Shown here: piece by piece, positions 35,622-44,932 of the stretch
How positions within the stretch are numbered: the stretch's first letter is position 1
How the letters are laid out: each line of letters begins with the position of its first letter
Assembly: GCF_947496985.1 (NCBI RefSeq)
Contig: NZ_CANMEZ010000001.1
Span: 992,001 to 1,056,000 of the forward strand
DNA from: an uncultured Kordia sp.
GTDB taxonomy: Bacteria; Bacteroidota; Bacteroidia; Flavobacteriales; Flavobacteriaceae
Length of the DNA stretch: 64,000 nt
Reading direction: 5' to 3'
Notes under the pieces: model-generated
The model's database searches: none
What the model saw: only the letters and a program-made list of their open reading frames with translations
Told to the model about the DNA's origin: nothing
Made by a program: the position numbers and the translations under genes

Positions 35622-35801
35622 TTATTTATTAAAAGTATTGACTAACAAATCATCCATTGCCGAAGCCACAGAGATGAGTTTTTCTTTTTTTATTTTACGC
35701 TTTACGACAGAAACTTTAGGTAAGTCAAGCATAGCATATAATCTCAGCTTTTCTTCTGAGTTTAATGCTTGAATGACGTTATATACTGTTTCTGCTTTCA
35801 A
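35622..35801 (-). CDS. Small protein upstream of the winged-helix gene (59 aa)
   Basis: 59 residues from a TTG start; a stop codon sits directly before it, so no longer start exists. Reads MKAETVYNVIQALNSEEKLR, then LYAMLDLP, a basic stretch VVKRKIKKEKL and AMDDLLVNTFNK. Its stop is 2 bases before the ATG of the winged-helix gene, a typical operon gap, which supports it as real. Sequence type (short helical, basic middle) is like small regulatory proteins of flavobacterial mobile elements. No family was assigned. Confidence 0.6.
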   Translation of the reverse strand: MKAETVYNVIQALNSEEKLRLYAMLDLPKVSVVKRKIKKEKLISVASAMDDLLVNTFNK

Positions 35802-36265
35802 TTAAATTATTACATAATTTGTGTAGAATTAATGAACAGCGATTTCTATAATTTTGGACAAAAGAATCCTTGGTCGCTCAAAAAGGCAACTTCGCATTTT
35901 TAAAATATGTCTGAGATACTTACATCTAAGATTAATCAGCTAGATGTATCTGATTGAATATTGGTTACTTCTTTATGTCTTCTATGGAATGCTGACTATT
36001 TTTTTGCAATCAATATGATTGTTCGGTTCTACAATTTTGTTTCTTTACGACTTCCTGTTCTTTTTAAAAGGTTTATAAAACGAGTTCTGAACTATGAGCA
36101 TTTAATCTCTAAATCAAATCGCCATAGAATGATACGTATATCATTTTTGATGTGTAGTAAATCTAATTAATTTTTCTTTTAAAAACTAGCGTAGCATTTG
36201 AAAAACAAAGATTTTTTAAAAATGTAACTCTCTTATTTACTGAAAGTTGTAACAAATTTTATGTA

Positions 36266-36339
36266 AGTTTTGTTAAAATTTTCATTAAAGTTTGATAAAA
36301 CTTTGGTCATAGTTTGGACAAAGTTTTGGATACTTTTGG
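36266..36339 (+). repeat. Iteron-like array of (A)(G/C)TTTGG units phased at 11 bp
   Basis: Six related units start at 36266 (AGTTTTG), 36289 (AGTTTGA), 36300 (ACTTTGG), 36311 (AGTTTGG), 36322 (AGTTTTGG) and 36332 (ACTTTTGG). The last five are spaced 11, 11, 11 and 10 bases, about one helical turn, as expected of protein-binding iterons. Confidence 0.5.
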
Positions 36340-36711
36340 TGTACTTTTTACCCTTTTTTAGTTGCGTTTTTTTTTAAATTCATTTAAACGATTAAAAATC
36401 AACACCTTATATTTAAGAAACTAAAAATAAAAATCCCAAAGACTATTTTTTGACTCCTAAACGATGATTTTTAGCATAAAACTCTTCAAAAAAACAGAAG
36501 AATTTTATTTTTTTTGAAAAAAAGTTTTGATGTGCATCAAAAAAACAATGAATAATAATCTTTTTCTGATGTTTTTCGTTGTGAATTAGTATGTAAAAAA
36601 GTTACAAAACGCTAGTTTTGAGAAATTGGATTGAAAAACTGAACAACTTAAAGAGAATTTGGAACTGCTAAAAGAAAATTACTTTTCATTCATTTTAATA
36701 CAAATAAAAAC

Positions 36712-36766
36712 AACTCATCGCTAAGCAATAAGTTGTTTTAAAAAGCTTACCGCTAAGTGATGAGTT
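36712..36766. repeat. Imperfect 15-base inverted repeat near integrase
   Basis: AACTCATCGCTAAGC (36712-36726) and GCTAAGTGATGAGTT (36752-36766) match at 13 of 15 positions when inverted, with a 25-base loop containing AAAAGCTT. Could be a recombination site arm or a transcript-end structure. Confidence 0.4.
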
Positions 36767-36776
36767 GATTGAAATA

Positions 36777-36844
36777 AAAAAAGAGCGCCATGCTTTTAAA
36801 AGTAATGACAACCATAGTTATGATTTTATCGAACGCCCTTTTTT
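36777..36844 (-). terminator. Terminator of the integrase gene
   Basis: On the minus strand AAAAAAGGGCG and CGCTCTTTTTT form an 11-base stem with one G-T pair and end in a T run, just after the integrase stop. Confidence 0.6.
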
Positions 36845-36855
36845 ATGTCTTGGAT

Positions 36856-38235
36856 TTAAAAGTCAATCGTGTATTTATTAGAATAATCTTTTGCCAACGA
36901 AGCTCCAATACCTCTTAAATATTTGCGAAGCTGTGATTTGGTTTTATGTCTTGTAAAGCTCATCAGTTCGGTAAGGACTTGTTCGTCTGCTTTTCCTTCG
37001 GAAGCTAGTGATTTGTATAAATTGGATGCCGCAGTATGCTTAAAAGAATATAAGGTCTGATCTTCATCAAGTTTCAAAGCTTCTTTCATATCAGCATATC
37101 TGCGGTAAAAGAAATATGTTTTTGCTTTTTCAGTGGTACTCCATTCTCCACATTGTTCCTTATTGGTAAAGACAAAATCATTAGGCTCATATTTATGAAG
37201 CTCCATTTGCTCAATCACCTTAGCAAGATTACCAATAATAGGAACTACTTCTTGTGCTTCTGTTTTGGTTTGAACATACAATCTTCTATTTTTAAGATCA
37301 ATATCCTTTACCCTTAATCTGCATACTTCTACATTTCTTAAAAAAGCATACGCAATGAATTGCGTAAACTTTCTCAAATACGGATCATTTTGATCCATAT
37401 ACTCGCGCATTTGTACAACTTGCTCATCTGTATACGCTTTATGTGCTTTAGGATTCTCTTTAAGCTTTTGAATAGCCTTTACAGGATTGTATTCCAAGAT
37501 GTCATCACTTACCAATTGATTGAATAAAAGTGATAAGGAAGTTCGGTAGCTATTTCTTGTTTTTGCACGTACAGGTTCATCCGTTAATTCTCGTTGCTTA
37601 TTATATTTCTTCAATGAATTTAGAAAAACAGCAATTTCGCGACGTTTTAACTTTTTAATGTCAACCGTATCTAGCTCATTTTCTCTTAACCATTTTACAA
37701 ATCTCTTGTAATGTCCATTAATAGTGATTTTAGCGCGGTCAGACCAATATGCCTCTTTTTGTTCAACAGCAAATTCCAATGCTTTAATAGTCGTATAGTT
37801 AGTTGCTTTGAAAGCTGAATTATTTTCTTTGGAGGCTTCTTTTTGCTCCTTTTCTATTTTGGCGTCAGTCACTTTAAAATTCTCATAAGGACTGTATCCT
37901 TTAGAAAGTAATTTCTTCAAAGCTTGTTTATACGCCATGAGTATCTCATAGCGTTCAGCTTTAGTTTTAAAGCGATTAGCACCTTTGTAGATTGGTGGCT
38001 GTCTTTTTAACTTGTTAGTTTTGGGATCACGATAGGAATAATAAACGTACCAACGTTTGTTTAAATCTCCTCCTGCATCATAAATTTTCGGTTCTGAATA
38101 ATCTTTCTTTCCTTTCAAACTGTATTCGATAACGTATTCGTTTTGTAAAATATCATTAAAATTATACATAAAATTTGTGTTTTCAAAATAAGAAAAACAC
38201 AGACGAATACTGGGATTGAAGCCATTTTCATACAT
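36856..38235 (-). CDS. Tyrosine recombinase/integrase
   Basis: 459 residues from the ATG at 38235; an ATG 22 codons later (38169, MYNFNDILQNEYV) gives a more usual start. Residues ~65-140 are an arm-binding type N-terminus (KRWYVYYSYRDPKTNK), ~150-245 a SAM-like core-binding domain, and ~260-450 the catalytic domain: Arg in AYAFLRNVEVCRLR, Lys-His in YSFKHTAASNLY, His in FTRHKTKSQLRKY with the nucleophile Tyr in LRKYLRG. The HxxR box has Lys in place of the second Arg, common in Bacteroidota integrases. It marks the 33.7-38.2 kb region as an integrative element; no tRNA target is visible beside it. Confidence 0.85.
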   Translation of the reverse strand: MYENGFNPSIRLCFSYFENTNFMYNFNDILQNEYVIEYSLKGKKDYSEPKIYDAGGDLNKRWYVYYSYRDPKTNKLKRQPPIYKGANRFKTKAERYEILMAYKQALKKLLSKGYSPYENFKVTDAKIEKEQKEASKENNSAFKATNYTTIKALEFAVEQKEAYWSDRAKITINGHYKRFVKWLRENELDTVDIKKLKRREIAVFLNSLKKYNKQRELTDEPVRAKTRNSYRTSLSLLFNQLVSDDILEYNPVKAIQKLKENPKAHKAYTDEQVVQMREYMDQNDPYLRKFTQFIAYAFLRNVEVCRLRVKDIDLKNRRLYVQTKTEAQEVVPIIGNLAKVIEQMELHKYEPNDFVFTNKEQCGEWSTTEKAKTYFFYRRYADMKEALKLDEDQTLYSFKHTAASNLYKSLASEGKADEQVLTELMSFTRHKTKSQLRKYLRGIGASLAKDYSNKYTIDF

Positions 38236-38431
38236 TTAACTCAAAAAGTCAATAGGTATAGCTATCCGCACTCGCTTTCCTGTTTTATCATTCCTGCGTA
38301 TATAGGAATTCCAATCATGAAGAGCTCAAACAAATGCTGCTATCCTTAATGCGTACAAACGAGTATGCATCATACTGAGTAGAACTGAAGCATTCGTAAG
38401 ACGAATAAAACGAGAAATACCTCTGTAAAAG

Positions 38432-38480
38432 TGACATTTCTTTTATTTTTACTTGTCACATTGAGCGCAGTCGAAATGTC
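38432..38480. repeat. Dispersed palindromic repeat (GAGCGCAGTCGAA type)
   Basis: GACATTTC near 38433 pairs with GAAATGTC at 38473-38480 around a TTGAGCGCAGTCGAA core. The core recurs as CTGAGCGGAGTCGAA at 53357-53371. Such repeats are scattered through flavobacterial genomes. The rest of 38236-38523 shows no gene. Confidence 0.5.
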
Positions 38481-38523
38481 CTTAACGCGAAACAAATTCT
38501 TATAGCGTATAAATACGGTTTAC

Positions 38524-39549
38524 TCATTCAACTCCGATAAACGATAACACAGCTTTTTCAAACAATTTTGGTTGGTCAAAAAAAGGACTATGTCCGCAAT
38601 TGGGTAAAATTATTAATTCTGAATTTGGAATCAGTTTTTGTGCAACTTCTAGCTCTTCGGGAACAGCAATTGCATCAAATTGCCCTGTAAGTAATAGTAA
38701 AGGATGTTGAATTTTCGGGAGTAATTCCCAACGATTCAAATTACGATCTGCTTTCCATAGTAAATCACCAACCAAATCATTATCTTTTTGATTCAAATAC
38801 TTGATAGGATTATACGGGCGTGAAAAAATAACGCTTAGCACCATTCCCAATCCAATACTTCGTTTCTTGGGGTTATAAGCACGATCGACATAGCTATTCC
38901 ATTGTCGTGAAATCTCAGGCGTATGTATGGAATCGGTTGCAGTCATCCAATGCAGTGCCTTTTCCCAATATGCAGTATTTGTATCTTTTGCAATAAAATG
39001 ATGGGCTAAATTCTTTAAATACAAAGGCCTATATGTTGTATAGCGTTCAGGAGAAAAATCAGTGGTAATAGGTGCATTAAAGGCAATTCCAGCTTTTATA
39101 AAACTAGCTTCTTTGGGAAATGTAGCCAAACAATCCAATACATTTTGTCCGCCAGTACTATGACCAAACAAGTAAATTTCTGCGTTATAGGTTTTGTGTA
39201 ATTTTTTGGCAATTAGTAAAATATCTTTTGAAACTTGTATAGGATTAATTTTGCTAGTATCAATCTTCGTAATAGATTTATTTAAGCCACGTTGATCAAA
39301 ATAGGCAATAGCAACATTTTTCTCCAGAGTTTTCTTCCATTTTGGATAATTAGATCGTCCAAAATCAATGCCATTTTCGGCTGATCCACCTTGTACAAAT
39401 AATAAAATTTTTTGGTTTCGTATGTTTCCTCTAACGAAAACAGGAAGCTCTTTAGTTTCAGGTATTGTATAAAAAAAGTCTTTTACTTTTTGCGCATAAA
39501 TAAATTGACTGATAAAAATCAATATAAAAAATACTCGAATACATTTCAT
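38524..39549 (-). CDS. Secreted alpha/beta hydrolase
   Basis: 341 residues from the ATG at 39549, chosen because it begins a signal peptide (MKCIRVFFILIFISQFIYAQ); the longer frame to 39654 runs into the neighbouring gene. Alpha/beta hydrolase fold: LLFVQGGSAENG oxyanion region, AYFDQRGLNKS, nucleophile elbow GHSTGG (Ser131), acid in GQFDAIAVP (~285) and His in NCGHSPFF (~320), so the triad is complete. Proline-iminopeptidase-like or esterase activity in the periplasm is likely. It starts 8 bases after the protease gene stop, in an operon with it. Confidence 0.83.
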   Translation of the reverse strand: MKCIRVFFILIFISQFIYAQKVKDFFYTIPETKELPVFVRGNIRNQKILLFVQGGSAENGIDFGRSNYPKWKKTLEKNVAIAYFDQRGLNKSITKIDTSKINPIQVSKDILLIAKKLHKTYNAEIYLFGHSTGGQNVLDCLATFPKEASFIKAGIAFNAPITTDFSPERYTTYRPLYLKNLAHHFIAKDTNTAYWEKALHWMTATDSIHTPEISRQWNSYVDRAYNPKKRSIGLGMVLSVIFSRPYNPIKYLNQKDNDLVGDLLWKADRNLNRWELLPKIQHPLLLLTGQFDAIAVPEELEVAQKLIPNSELIILPNCGHSPFFDQPKLFEKAVLSFIGVE

Positions 39550-39557
39550 TTTTTGAT

Positions 39558-40718
39558 TTATTTTAAAGTGAAGTAAAAATTTTGATAATCCAGTGTCTCT
39601 AACACGAGTGTGTCTTTCTGTAAAAAGGTGGTCAAATTCAGAAAATAATCGCAATGCGAATCAAAAACCTCTTTTGGTGTCAAACCATTAATACTACGTA
39701 ATGTGTCTCCAATTTTTAGTTGTTCATTGGTTTTACAGCGATTTACAACCCAAAGGGAATCATTTAAAATACCCGGAATAAATGGTTTCTCTTTTTCAAT
39801 ATGAACGACTTCAGTAGGTTGTAAAATTATTTTTTCGTTCGTATAATCTATATACAACGTAAAATGTTCTAAAAAATCATTTCCCAATAAAGCTTTATCA
39901 AGCGATGAAAATTGTACAGGAATTTTAGTGCTAAAATCTGAAATTTTTACTTGTAAATCTTTTACAATCAACGTATCACGATTGCTTCCGTAAATACCCG
40001 AAGTCGATTGATCTACAAATGTTTTAGAAGCTATATTTGAAAACTTAGAAGCATATTTTTTAGGAATAACCAATCCGCCATTATAACCCAAATCAAACAA
40101 CACATCTTTAATCACAACGCCTTCAATTTCAACATCAATTTTTGGAATGCCCGACAAAAAAGACGTGTAAAAATTAACACTATGTTTTGGTAATTGTTCA
40201 TCAAACTGAAACGCATCTTCAAAAACGACTAACTCTTTGCGTTTGTAATCCACTTTCCAATTTGCCAATTTAATAAGGTTGGCGCCAATAATTCCGTCAG
40301 GAGCCAAACACAGACTGTATGACTTTGAATCGTATTTCAGTTTTCCTGCGGAAATTCCATAAAAAGTTAACTCGTCAAACAGAACAGAATCTATAACAGT
40401 CATTTCAATCATTCTCCGAATGCCTTGCGCTGTTCCATTAGATTGCTTTGATGCTGTAGCAAGCCCAAGCGATTCTGCTAACTCATATTCAATCTTACTA
40501 TTAAAAGCGCCTGTATCAAAAATAAACGTATTCTTAAAATTGCTTCCTTGCAACTGTGCTTTTACCAAAATCAAATCCTTTCTATATTCAAAAGGAATAC
40601 GATGTGTTTTTCTGGAAAATTTCACATCTGCATTTGCTTCTAATTGCAATTGCTTTGCGGTATCGCAATTCGTATGAAAAACTAAAAAAATAACACTGAA
40701 AATAATATACTTCTTCAA
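39558..40718 (-). CDS. Retropepsin-like aspartyl protease lipoprotein with PDZ-like end
   Basis: 386 residues with a TTG start; no ATG precedes the signal sequence MKKYIIFSVIFLVF, and the lipobox-like HTNC puts a lipid anchor at Cys18. Two aspartyl-protease halves: FIFDTGAFNSK (Asp68) and VLFDLGYNGGLV (~207), the second with Leu in place of Thr. A PDZ-like module near the C-terminus has LKIGDTLRSINGLTPKEVF. Family knowledge: bacterial proteins of this class are periplasmic, and some may be non-catalytic. Co-oriented with the hydrolase and LytTR genes. Confidence 0.75.
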   Translation of the reverse strand: MKKYIIFSVIFLVFHTNCDTAKQLQLEANADVKFSRKTHRIPFEYRKDLILVKAQLQGSNFKNTFIFDTGAFNSKIEYELAESLGLATASKQSNGTAQGIRRMIEMTVIDSVLFDELTFYGISAGKLKYDSKSYSLCLAPDGIIGANLIKLANWKVDYKRKELVVFEDAFQFDEQLPKHSVNFYTSFLSGIPKIDVEIEGVVIKDVLFDLGYNGGLVIPKKYASKFSNIASKTFVDQSTSGIYGSNRDTLIVKDLQVKISDFSTKIPVQFSSLDKALLGNDFLEHFTLYIDYTNEKIILQPTEVVHIEKEKPFIPGILNDSLWVVNRCKTNEQLKIGDTLRSINGLTPKEVFDSHCDYFLNLTTFLQKDTLVLETLDYQNFYFTLK

Positions 40719-40845
40719 AGCTTTCTATTTTAAATATTTATTATCCGAAAACCACAAAATTGCAGCTATAAACGTGAATACGTCTTTCGTACGTGTGCTT
40801 TGGTGTGTTTGGGATGTATTTGTGATAAAATGCCGTAAGTAACTT

Positions 40846-41721
40846 TTACAAGGACTGTAAAAAATCAGAAATCAGGGTTGCTTTGCTTCGTGAAACAGGT
40901 ACTTTAAAATCGATTCCGCGTAAGGTAAGTTCTAAATTTCGTGCGTTGCCTTCAATAGTAACAATACAATTTCCATTAATCAAAAAGCGATTATGGCATC
41001 TAAAAAAAATCGTTTTTGGCAATTGTTCTTCCAGATTTTTTAATCGATTTCGAATGAGTTTTTTGGTGATAATTTGATTCTCTTCAAAAAAAACTTCAAC
41101 ATAATTCCCGTCGGATTGTAAACAGATAATCTCCGGAGCGTGTACTAACAATGCTACTTTTCCATTCTCTTCTTTTAATTGAAATAACGGATTGGAAATA
41201 CTTGTTTTTTGTGTTTCTAGTAGTAATTTTTCATTTTCCGCTTTCAATAACTGTGTCAATGTTTGTGCGCGGTTTAACTGTATTTTTTGTTGCCTAAATT
41301 GTTCAAACAATACCAAAATAACAATGGGGAAAATACTGATACAACATGTGAAAAAGGCAGTTTTTGCAAAAAGTTGCACAAAAGAATCGTGTCCGGTATG
41401 TAAAAAATATAGACAAACAAAAATGATCAAAACGATCAAAAAAGTAATCATCAAAAAAAGCAAAATTTCACGTCCAACAGTCCAAACATCTTCTTTCATA
41501 AAAGAAGGAAATAGCTTTTGTAATAACTTCACACCTGTAAAAATGCTTGCGGCTACGAACAAGGCAATTACTAAGGCGTAAAAACTTCTTGGGAAAATTT
41601 CAATCTCACCAAATACAAAAGGTGCTAACAGCACAATAATCAAAAAAGTAGCTGCGCCAGGAATGACAATACTATACCTGTTAAAAATAAATGGATGAGG
41701 TTTTTGAAGAAAAGTAAGCAT
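40846..41721 (-). CDS. Membrane-anchored LytTR DNA-binding regulator
   Basis: 291 residues. Four hydrophobic segments (~18-38, 45-65, 85-110, 120-145), a linker helix, then a LytTR domain (~190-291): the IICLQSDGNYVEVFF strand, FFRCHNRFLINGNCI, and VPVSRSKATLISDFL. No sensor or receiver domain is fused; this class of membrane LytTR protein is common in Bacteroidota and may be controlled by a membrane partner. It lies upstream of the protease and hydrolase genes with a 127-base gap, so it may regulate them. Confidence 0.83.
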   Translation of the reverse strand: MLTFLQKPHPFIFNRYSIVIPGAATFLIIVLLAPFVFGEIEIFPRSFYALVIALFVAASIFTGVKLLQKLFPSFMKEDVWTVGREILLFLMITFLIVLIIFVCLYFLHTGHDSFVQLFAKTAFFTCCISIFPIVILVLFEQFRQQKIQLNRAQTLTQLLKAENEKLLLETQKTSISNPLFQLKEENGKVALLVHAPEIICLQSDGNYVEVFFEENQIITKKLIRNRLKNLEEQLPKTIFFRCHNRFLINGNCIVTIEGNARNLELTLRGIDFKVPVSRSKATLISDFLQSL

Positions 41722-41951
41722 AACAGTGTAAAGTTAGCGAAGAAAATAGGATAAAACTCAAATGTTAACTTTTAAATATAAAAGTGCGCTATGAGTGGCT
41801 AAAATACCAATGGTTAAAGGAGTGTAGCTAAAAGTCAAAATCAACATTTTACACGCCTTTTTATTAATTTTTTCAAAAAGAAATGTATTTTTACCCTTCT
41901 GTATACTAAATGATTAAGAATTTAGTTTTAGAAATACAAAATTGATTCACC

Positions 41952-44474
41952 TTGAAGAAAACACTTTATATATCGGTAACGTTATCAGTACTAGGGATTT
42001 TGCTCTTTAGTTGTTCTACCAAAAAAGATACATTTATCAACAGAAATTTCCACTCTGTTACCACAAAATACAATGTATTATTCAATGGAAAAGTAGCTTT
42101 TGAAGAAGGTCGTGAAGCCTTAATGAATGCATATGTAGATGACTATTGGGAAATTCTTCCTGTAGAACGTATGGAAATCCTAGACGATTTAACACTTCCG
42201 GGACAAGGTGGAAAAAACCCAAACTTCGAAAAAGCAGAAGAAAAAGCAGTAAAAGCGATTCAAAAACATTCCATGGAAATTGGAGGCCGTCAACGAAATC
42301 CGCAAATGGACGAAGCGTATTTACTATTAGGAGAAGCGCGTTACTTTGACCAACGTTTCATTCCGGCATTAGAAGCATTTAACTATATCTTAGGGGAATA
42401 TCCTGATAGTGATAAAATCAATGAAGCTCGCATTTGGCGCGAAAAAACACACCTTCGTTTAGAAAATGAAGAATATGCTATTGCGAATTTGAAACGAATC
42501 TTACGTTTTGAAAAACTAGACAATCAACAATATGCAGATGCAAATGCAGTATTGGGTCAGGCATATATCAATCTAAAACAAAAAGACAGCGCTGTGCAAG
42601 TAATGAAATTAGCAGCAGCTTCTACAAAAAAACGAGAAGAACAAGGACGTTACAACTACATTATCGGACAGTTGTTTAATGAACTTGGTTATAAAGATAG
42701 TGCAGATATTGCGTTTGACAAAGTAATTGATCTTAACAGAAAATCGCCAAGAGTGTATATGATAAATGCATACATTGAAAAAGCGAAAAACTTTGAAGTA
42801 ACAGACGAAAACAAAGAAGAGTTTTTAGAAATGTTAACTGATTTAGCTGAAGATCGTGAAAACAGACCTTTCTTAGATAGAATCTATCGTCAATTAGCAA
42901 CCTATCATTTAGAAAATGATTCCTTAGAACTTGCAGAAGAATTTTTCAATAAATCCATTAAAAAAGCAACAAAAGATAGATACTTAAAAGCATTAGATTA
43001 TGAAAACGTTGCGGCGTTGCGTTTTGACGATGCAAAATATAAAGATGCTGGAAAGTATTTTGACAGTACACTTTTAAACCTAAAAAAGAATACAAAGAAA
43101 TTTAGACGTATTGAAAAGAAAAGAGCCAACCTAGATGATGTTATCAAATATGAAGATATTGCCTATGTAAATGATAGTATTCTAAATTTGGTGAGTCTAT
43201 CAGAAGCAGAACGTACAGACTATTTTCAAAAACATATTGACGAACTAAAAGCAGCAGAACAAGCAAAACTTGAAGAAGAAGAGCAAAAGAAAAACTTTGT
43301 AGCTAATGAATTTGCAAGTAGTAGAAACAATGTAGGGCCAAGAACTGGAAGTGATGAATTTTACTTTTACAATCAAACAACGGCTGCATATGGTAAAAAT
43401 GAATTTAGAAAAAAATGGGGCGATCGTCCATTAGAAGATAATTGGAGATTATCAGACAAGCAAACCATCGTCAGAACAAACACACGCGGAGAAAGTGAAA
43501 ATGTAGCTGATGAAGATGAAAAAGATATCTATTCGGTAGCTTTTTACACTGGAAGAATTCCATCAGACGAAAAAATAATTGATAGCATTGGGAAAGAAAG
43601 AAACTTTGCTTATTACCAATTAGGACTTATCTACAAGGAAAAATTCAAAGAATATCAATTGGCAGCAAATCGTTTAGAACAATTACTAGAAAACGGTCCT
43701 GAAGAAAAATTGATTCTTCCTTCAAAATATAACCTATACAAAATATACACGCTTTTAGAATCAAGTAAAGCAGATGATTATAAAAATGATATCTTAAACA
43801 ATCATGGTGATAGTCGCTATGCGCAAATTCTAAGAAATCCGGAAGATGTAATTGCTTCTGACGAAAACAGTCCTGAAAGTCTATACGCTAAAACATATAA
43901 GAAATTTGCAAGTCAAGATTTCAAAGGTTCATTAGCAGACTGTGAAAAATACATTCGACAATTTACTGGAGAAGAAATAGTGCCAAAATTTGAAATGCTG
44001 AAAGCAATTAGTATAGCACGATTAGATGGATATCAAGCGTACAAAAAAGCACTAAACTTTGTGGCACTAAACTATCCAAATGATGAAGAAGGAAAGCGTG
44101 CGCAAGAAATTATAAAAAAATCATTACCAAAATTAAAAAATAACAAATTGGTAAATGATGAAAAATCAAGACACTTTAAAATTATCTATCAATTCAATGC
44201 TGATGAAACAGAAGCAATAGAAGCATTAGATAAAACAGTAAAAGAAGCATTAAATGATTTTGGATATCAAATGATTACAGTGACGCAAGATGTGTATAAC
44301 AGAAACGAAATTTTCATTGTAATACATGGATTCTCAACCAAAATGACCGCTGCAAGTTTTGAATACACGCTGCGTTCAAATCCAAAATATCTGATAAAAA
44401 AGGATCATGTGTTACTATCATCTGAGAATTATCAAATAGTGCAAATTCATAAAAACTTAAGTGAAGTAAACTAA
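41952..44474 (+). CDS. sprE: SprE/PorW, TPR lipoprotein of the type IX secretion system
   Basis: 840 residues with a TTG start followed by MKKTLYISVTLSVLGILLF and the lipobox FSCS (Cys21). The next segment, NRNFHSVTTKYNVLFNGKVAF, is characteristic of PorW/SprE. TPR units occupy much of ~100-450 (for example YLLLGEARYFDQRFIPALEAF, NAVLGQAYINLKQKDSAV). A second TPR-like part and a C-terminal compact domain (KSRHFKIIYQFNADETEAI, IVIHGF) follow. In F. johnsoniae SprE is needed for T9SS secretion and gliding; length here agrees (~870). It begins the run sprE-bactofilin-atp. Confidence 0.9.
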   Translation: MKKTLYISVTLSVLGILLFSCSTKKDTFINRNFHSVTTKYNVLFNGKVAFEEGREALMNAYVDDYWEILPVERMEILDDLTLPGQGGKNPNFEKAEEKAVKAIQKHSMEIGGRQRNPQMDEAYLLLGEARYFDQRFIPALEAFNYILGEYPDSDKINEARIWREKTHLRLENEEYAIANLKRILRFEKLDNQQYADANAVLGQAYINLKQKDSAVQVMKLAAASTKKREEQGRYNYIIGQLFNELGYKDSADIAFDKVIDLNRKSPRVYMINAYIEKAKNFEVTDENKEEFLEMLTDLAEDRENRPFLDRIYRQLATYHLENDSLELAEEFFNKSIKKATKDRYLKALDYENVAALRFDDAKYKDAGKYFDSTLLNLKKNTKKFRRIEKKRANLDDVIKYEDIAYVNDSILNLVSLSEAERTDYFQKHIDELKAAEQAKLEEEEQKKNFVANEFASSRNNVGPRTGSDEFYFYNQTTAAYGKNEFRKKWGDRPLEDNWRLSDKQTIVRTNTRGESENVADEDEKDIYSVAFYTGRIPSDEKIIDSIGKERNFAYYQLGLIYKEKFKEYQLAANRLEQLLENGPEEKLILPSKYNLYKIYTLLESSKADDYKNDILNNHGDSRYAQILRNPEDVIASDENSPESLYAKTYKKFASQDFKGSLADCEKYIRQFTGEEIVPKFEMLKAISIARLDGYQAYKKALNFVALNYPNDEEGKRAQEIIKKSLPKLKNNKLVNDEKSRHFKIIYQFNADETEAIEALDKTVKEALNDFGYQMITVTQDVYNRNEIFIVIHGFSTKMTAASFEYTLRSNPKYLIKKDHVLLSSENYQIVQIHKNLSEVN

Positions 44475-44521
44475 CCATACCTACAAATTAATCAAAACAA
44501 CAATTCCTCAAACCCAAAAAC

Positions 44522-44932
44522 ATGTTTTCAGAATCTAAAAAAAAGCGCACGGCAAATGAAACACGTGGACAATCAAACCGAATAGGAAAATCTACGCACA
44601 TTACAGGTGATGTGGTCTCAAAGGCAGATTTTAGAATCGATGGAAAGCTTGAAGGAAGCGTAGAAACTTCTGGAAAAATTGTAATAGGAGCTAGCGGTGT
44701 TATTGTTGGAAAAGTAATTTGTGCCAATGCAGACATTGAAGGGAAATTTCACGGAGAGCTAACGGTGTCTAACTTGCTTACCTTAAAAAGTACGGCTGTG
44801 ATAGAAGGAGAAGTTGTTGTAAGCAAACTTTCTATAGATCCTGGCGCTACTTTTAACGCTACATGTGCTATGAAAACAGGAATTAAAGAACTGAACGCAG
44901 GTGAAGGAAAAAAAGCCGACAAAACCGCTTAA
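44522..44932 (+). CDS. Bactofilin (polymer-forming cytoskeletal protein)
   Basis: 136 residues. The central region is a right-handed beta-helix with repeats: STHITGDVVSKADFRIDGKL, EGSVETSGKIVIGASGVIVGKV and the following IEGEVVVSKLSI, typical of bactofilins (DUF583). A short basic start (SKKKRTANETRGQ) may bind membrane or partners. Starts 47 bases after sprE. Family role: self-assembly into filaments guiding envelope or secretion sites; a link to T9SS placement is inferred from position only. Confidence 0.9.
   Translation: MFSESKKKRTANETRGQSNRIGKSTHITGDVVSKADFRIDGKLEGSVETSGKIVIGASGVIVGKVICANADIEGKFHGELTVSNLLTLKSTAVIEGEVVVSKLSIDPGATFNATCAMKTGIKELNAGEGKKADKTA

Larger units (their letters stand above)
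35802..36855. other. Large non-coding region between small genes and integrase
   Basis: A 69-codon frame at 35961-36170 has no protein-like features and is not accepted. The region holds a phased repeat array (36266-36339), an imperfect 15-base inverted repeat (36712-36766) and the integrase terminator (36777-36844). The stretch is very AT-rich with long A/T runs and could contain an origin or recombination site. Confidence 0.5.

Noticed and set aside
35961-36170. 69-codon plus-strand frame near the iterons
   Set aside because: No ribosome-site context, no domain, and isolated in a large non-coding region.
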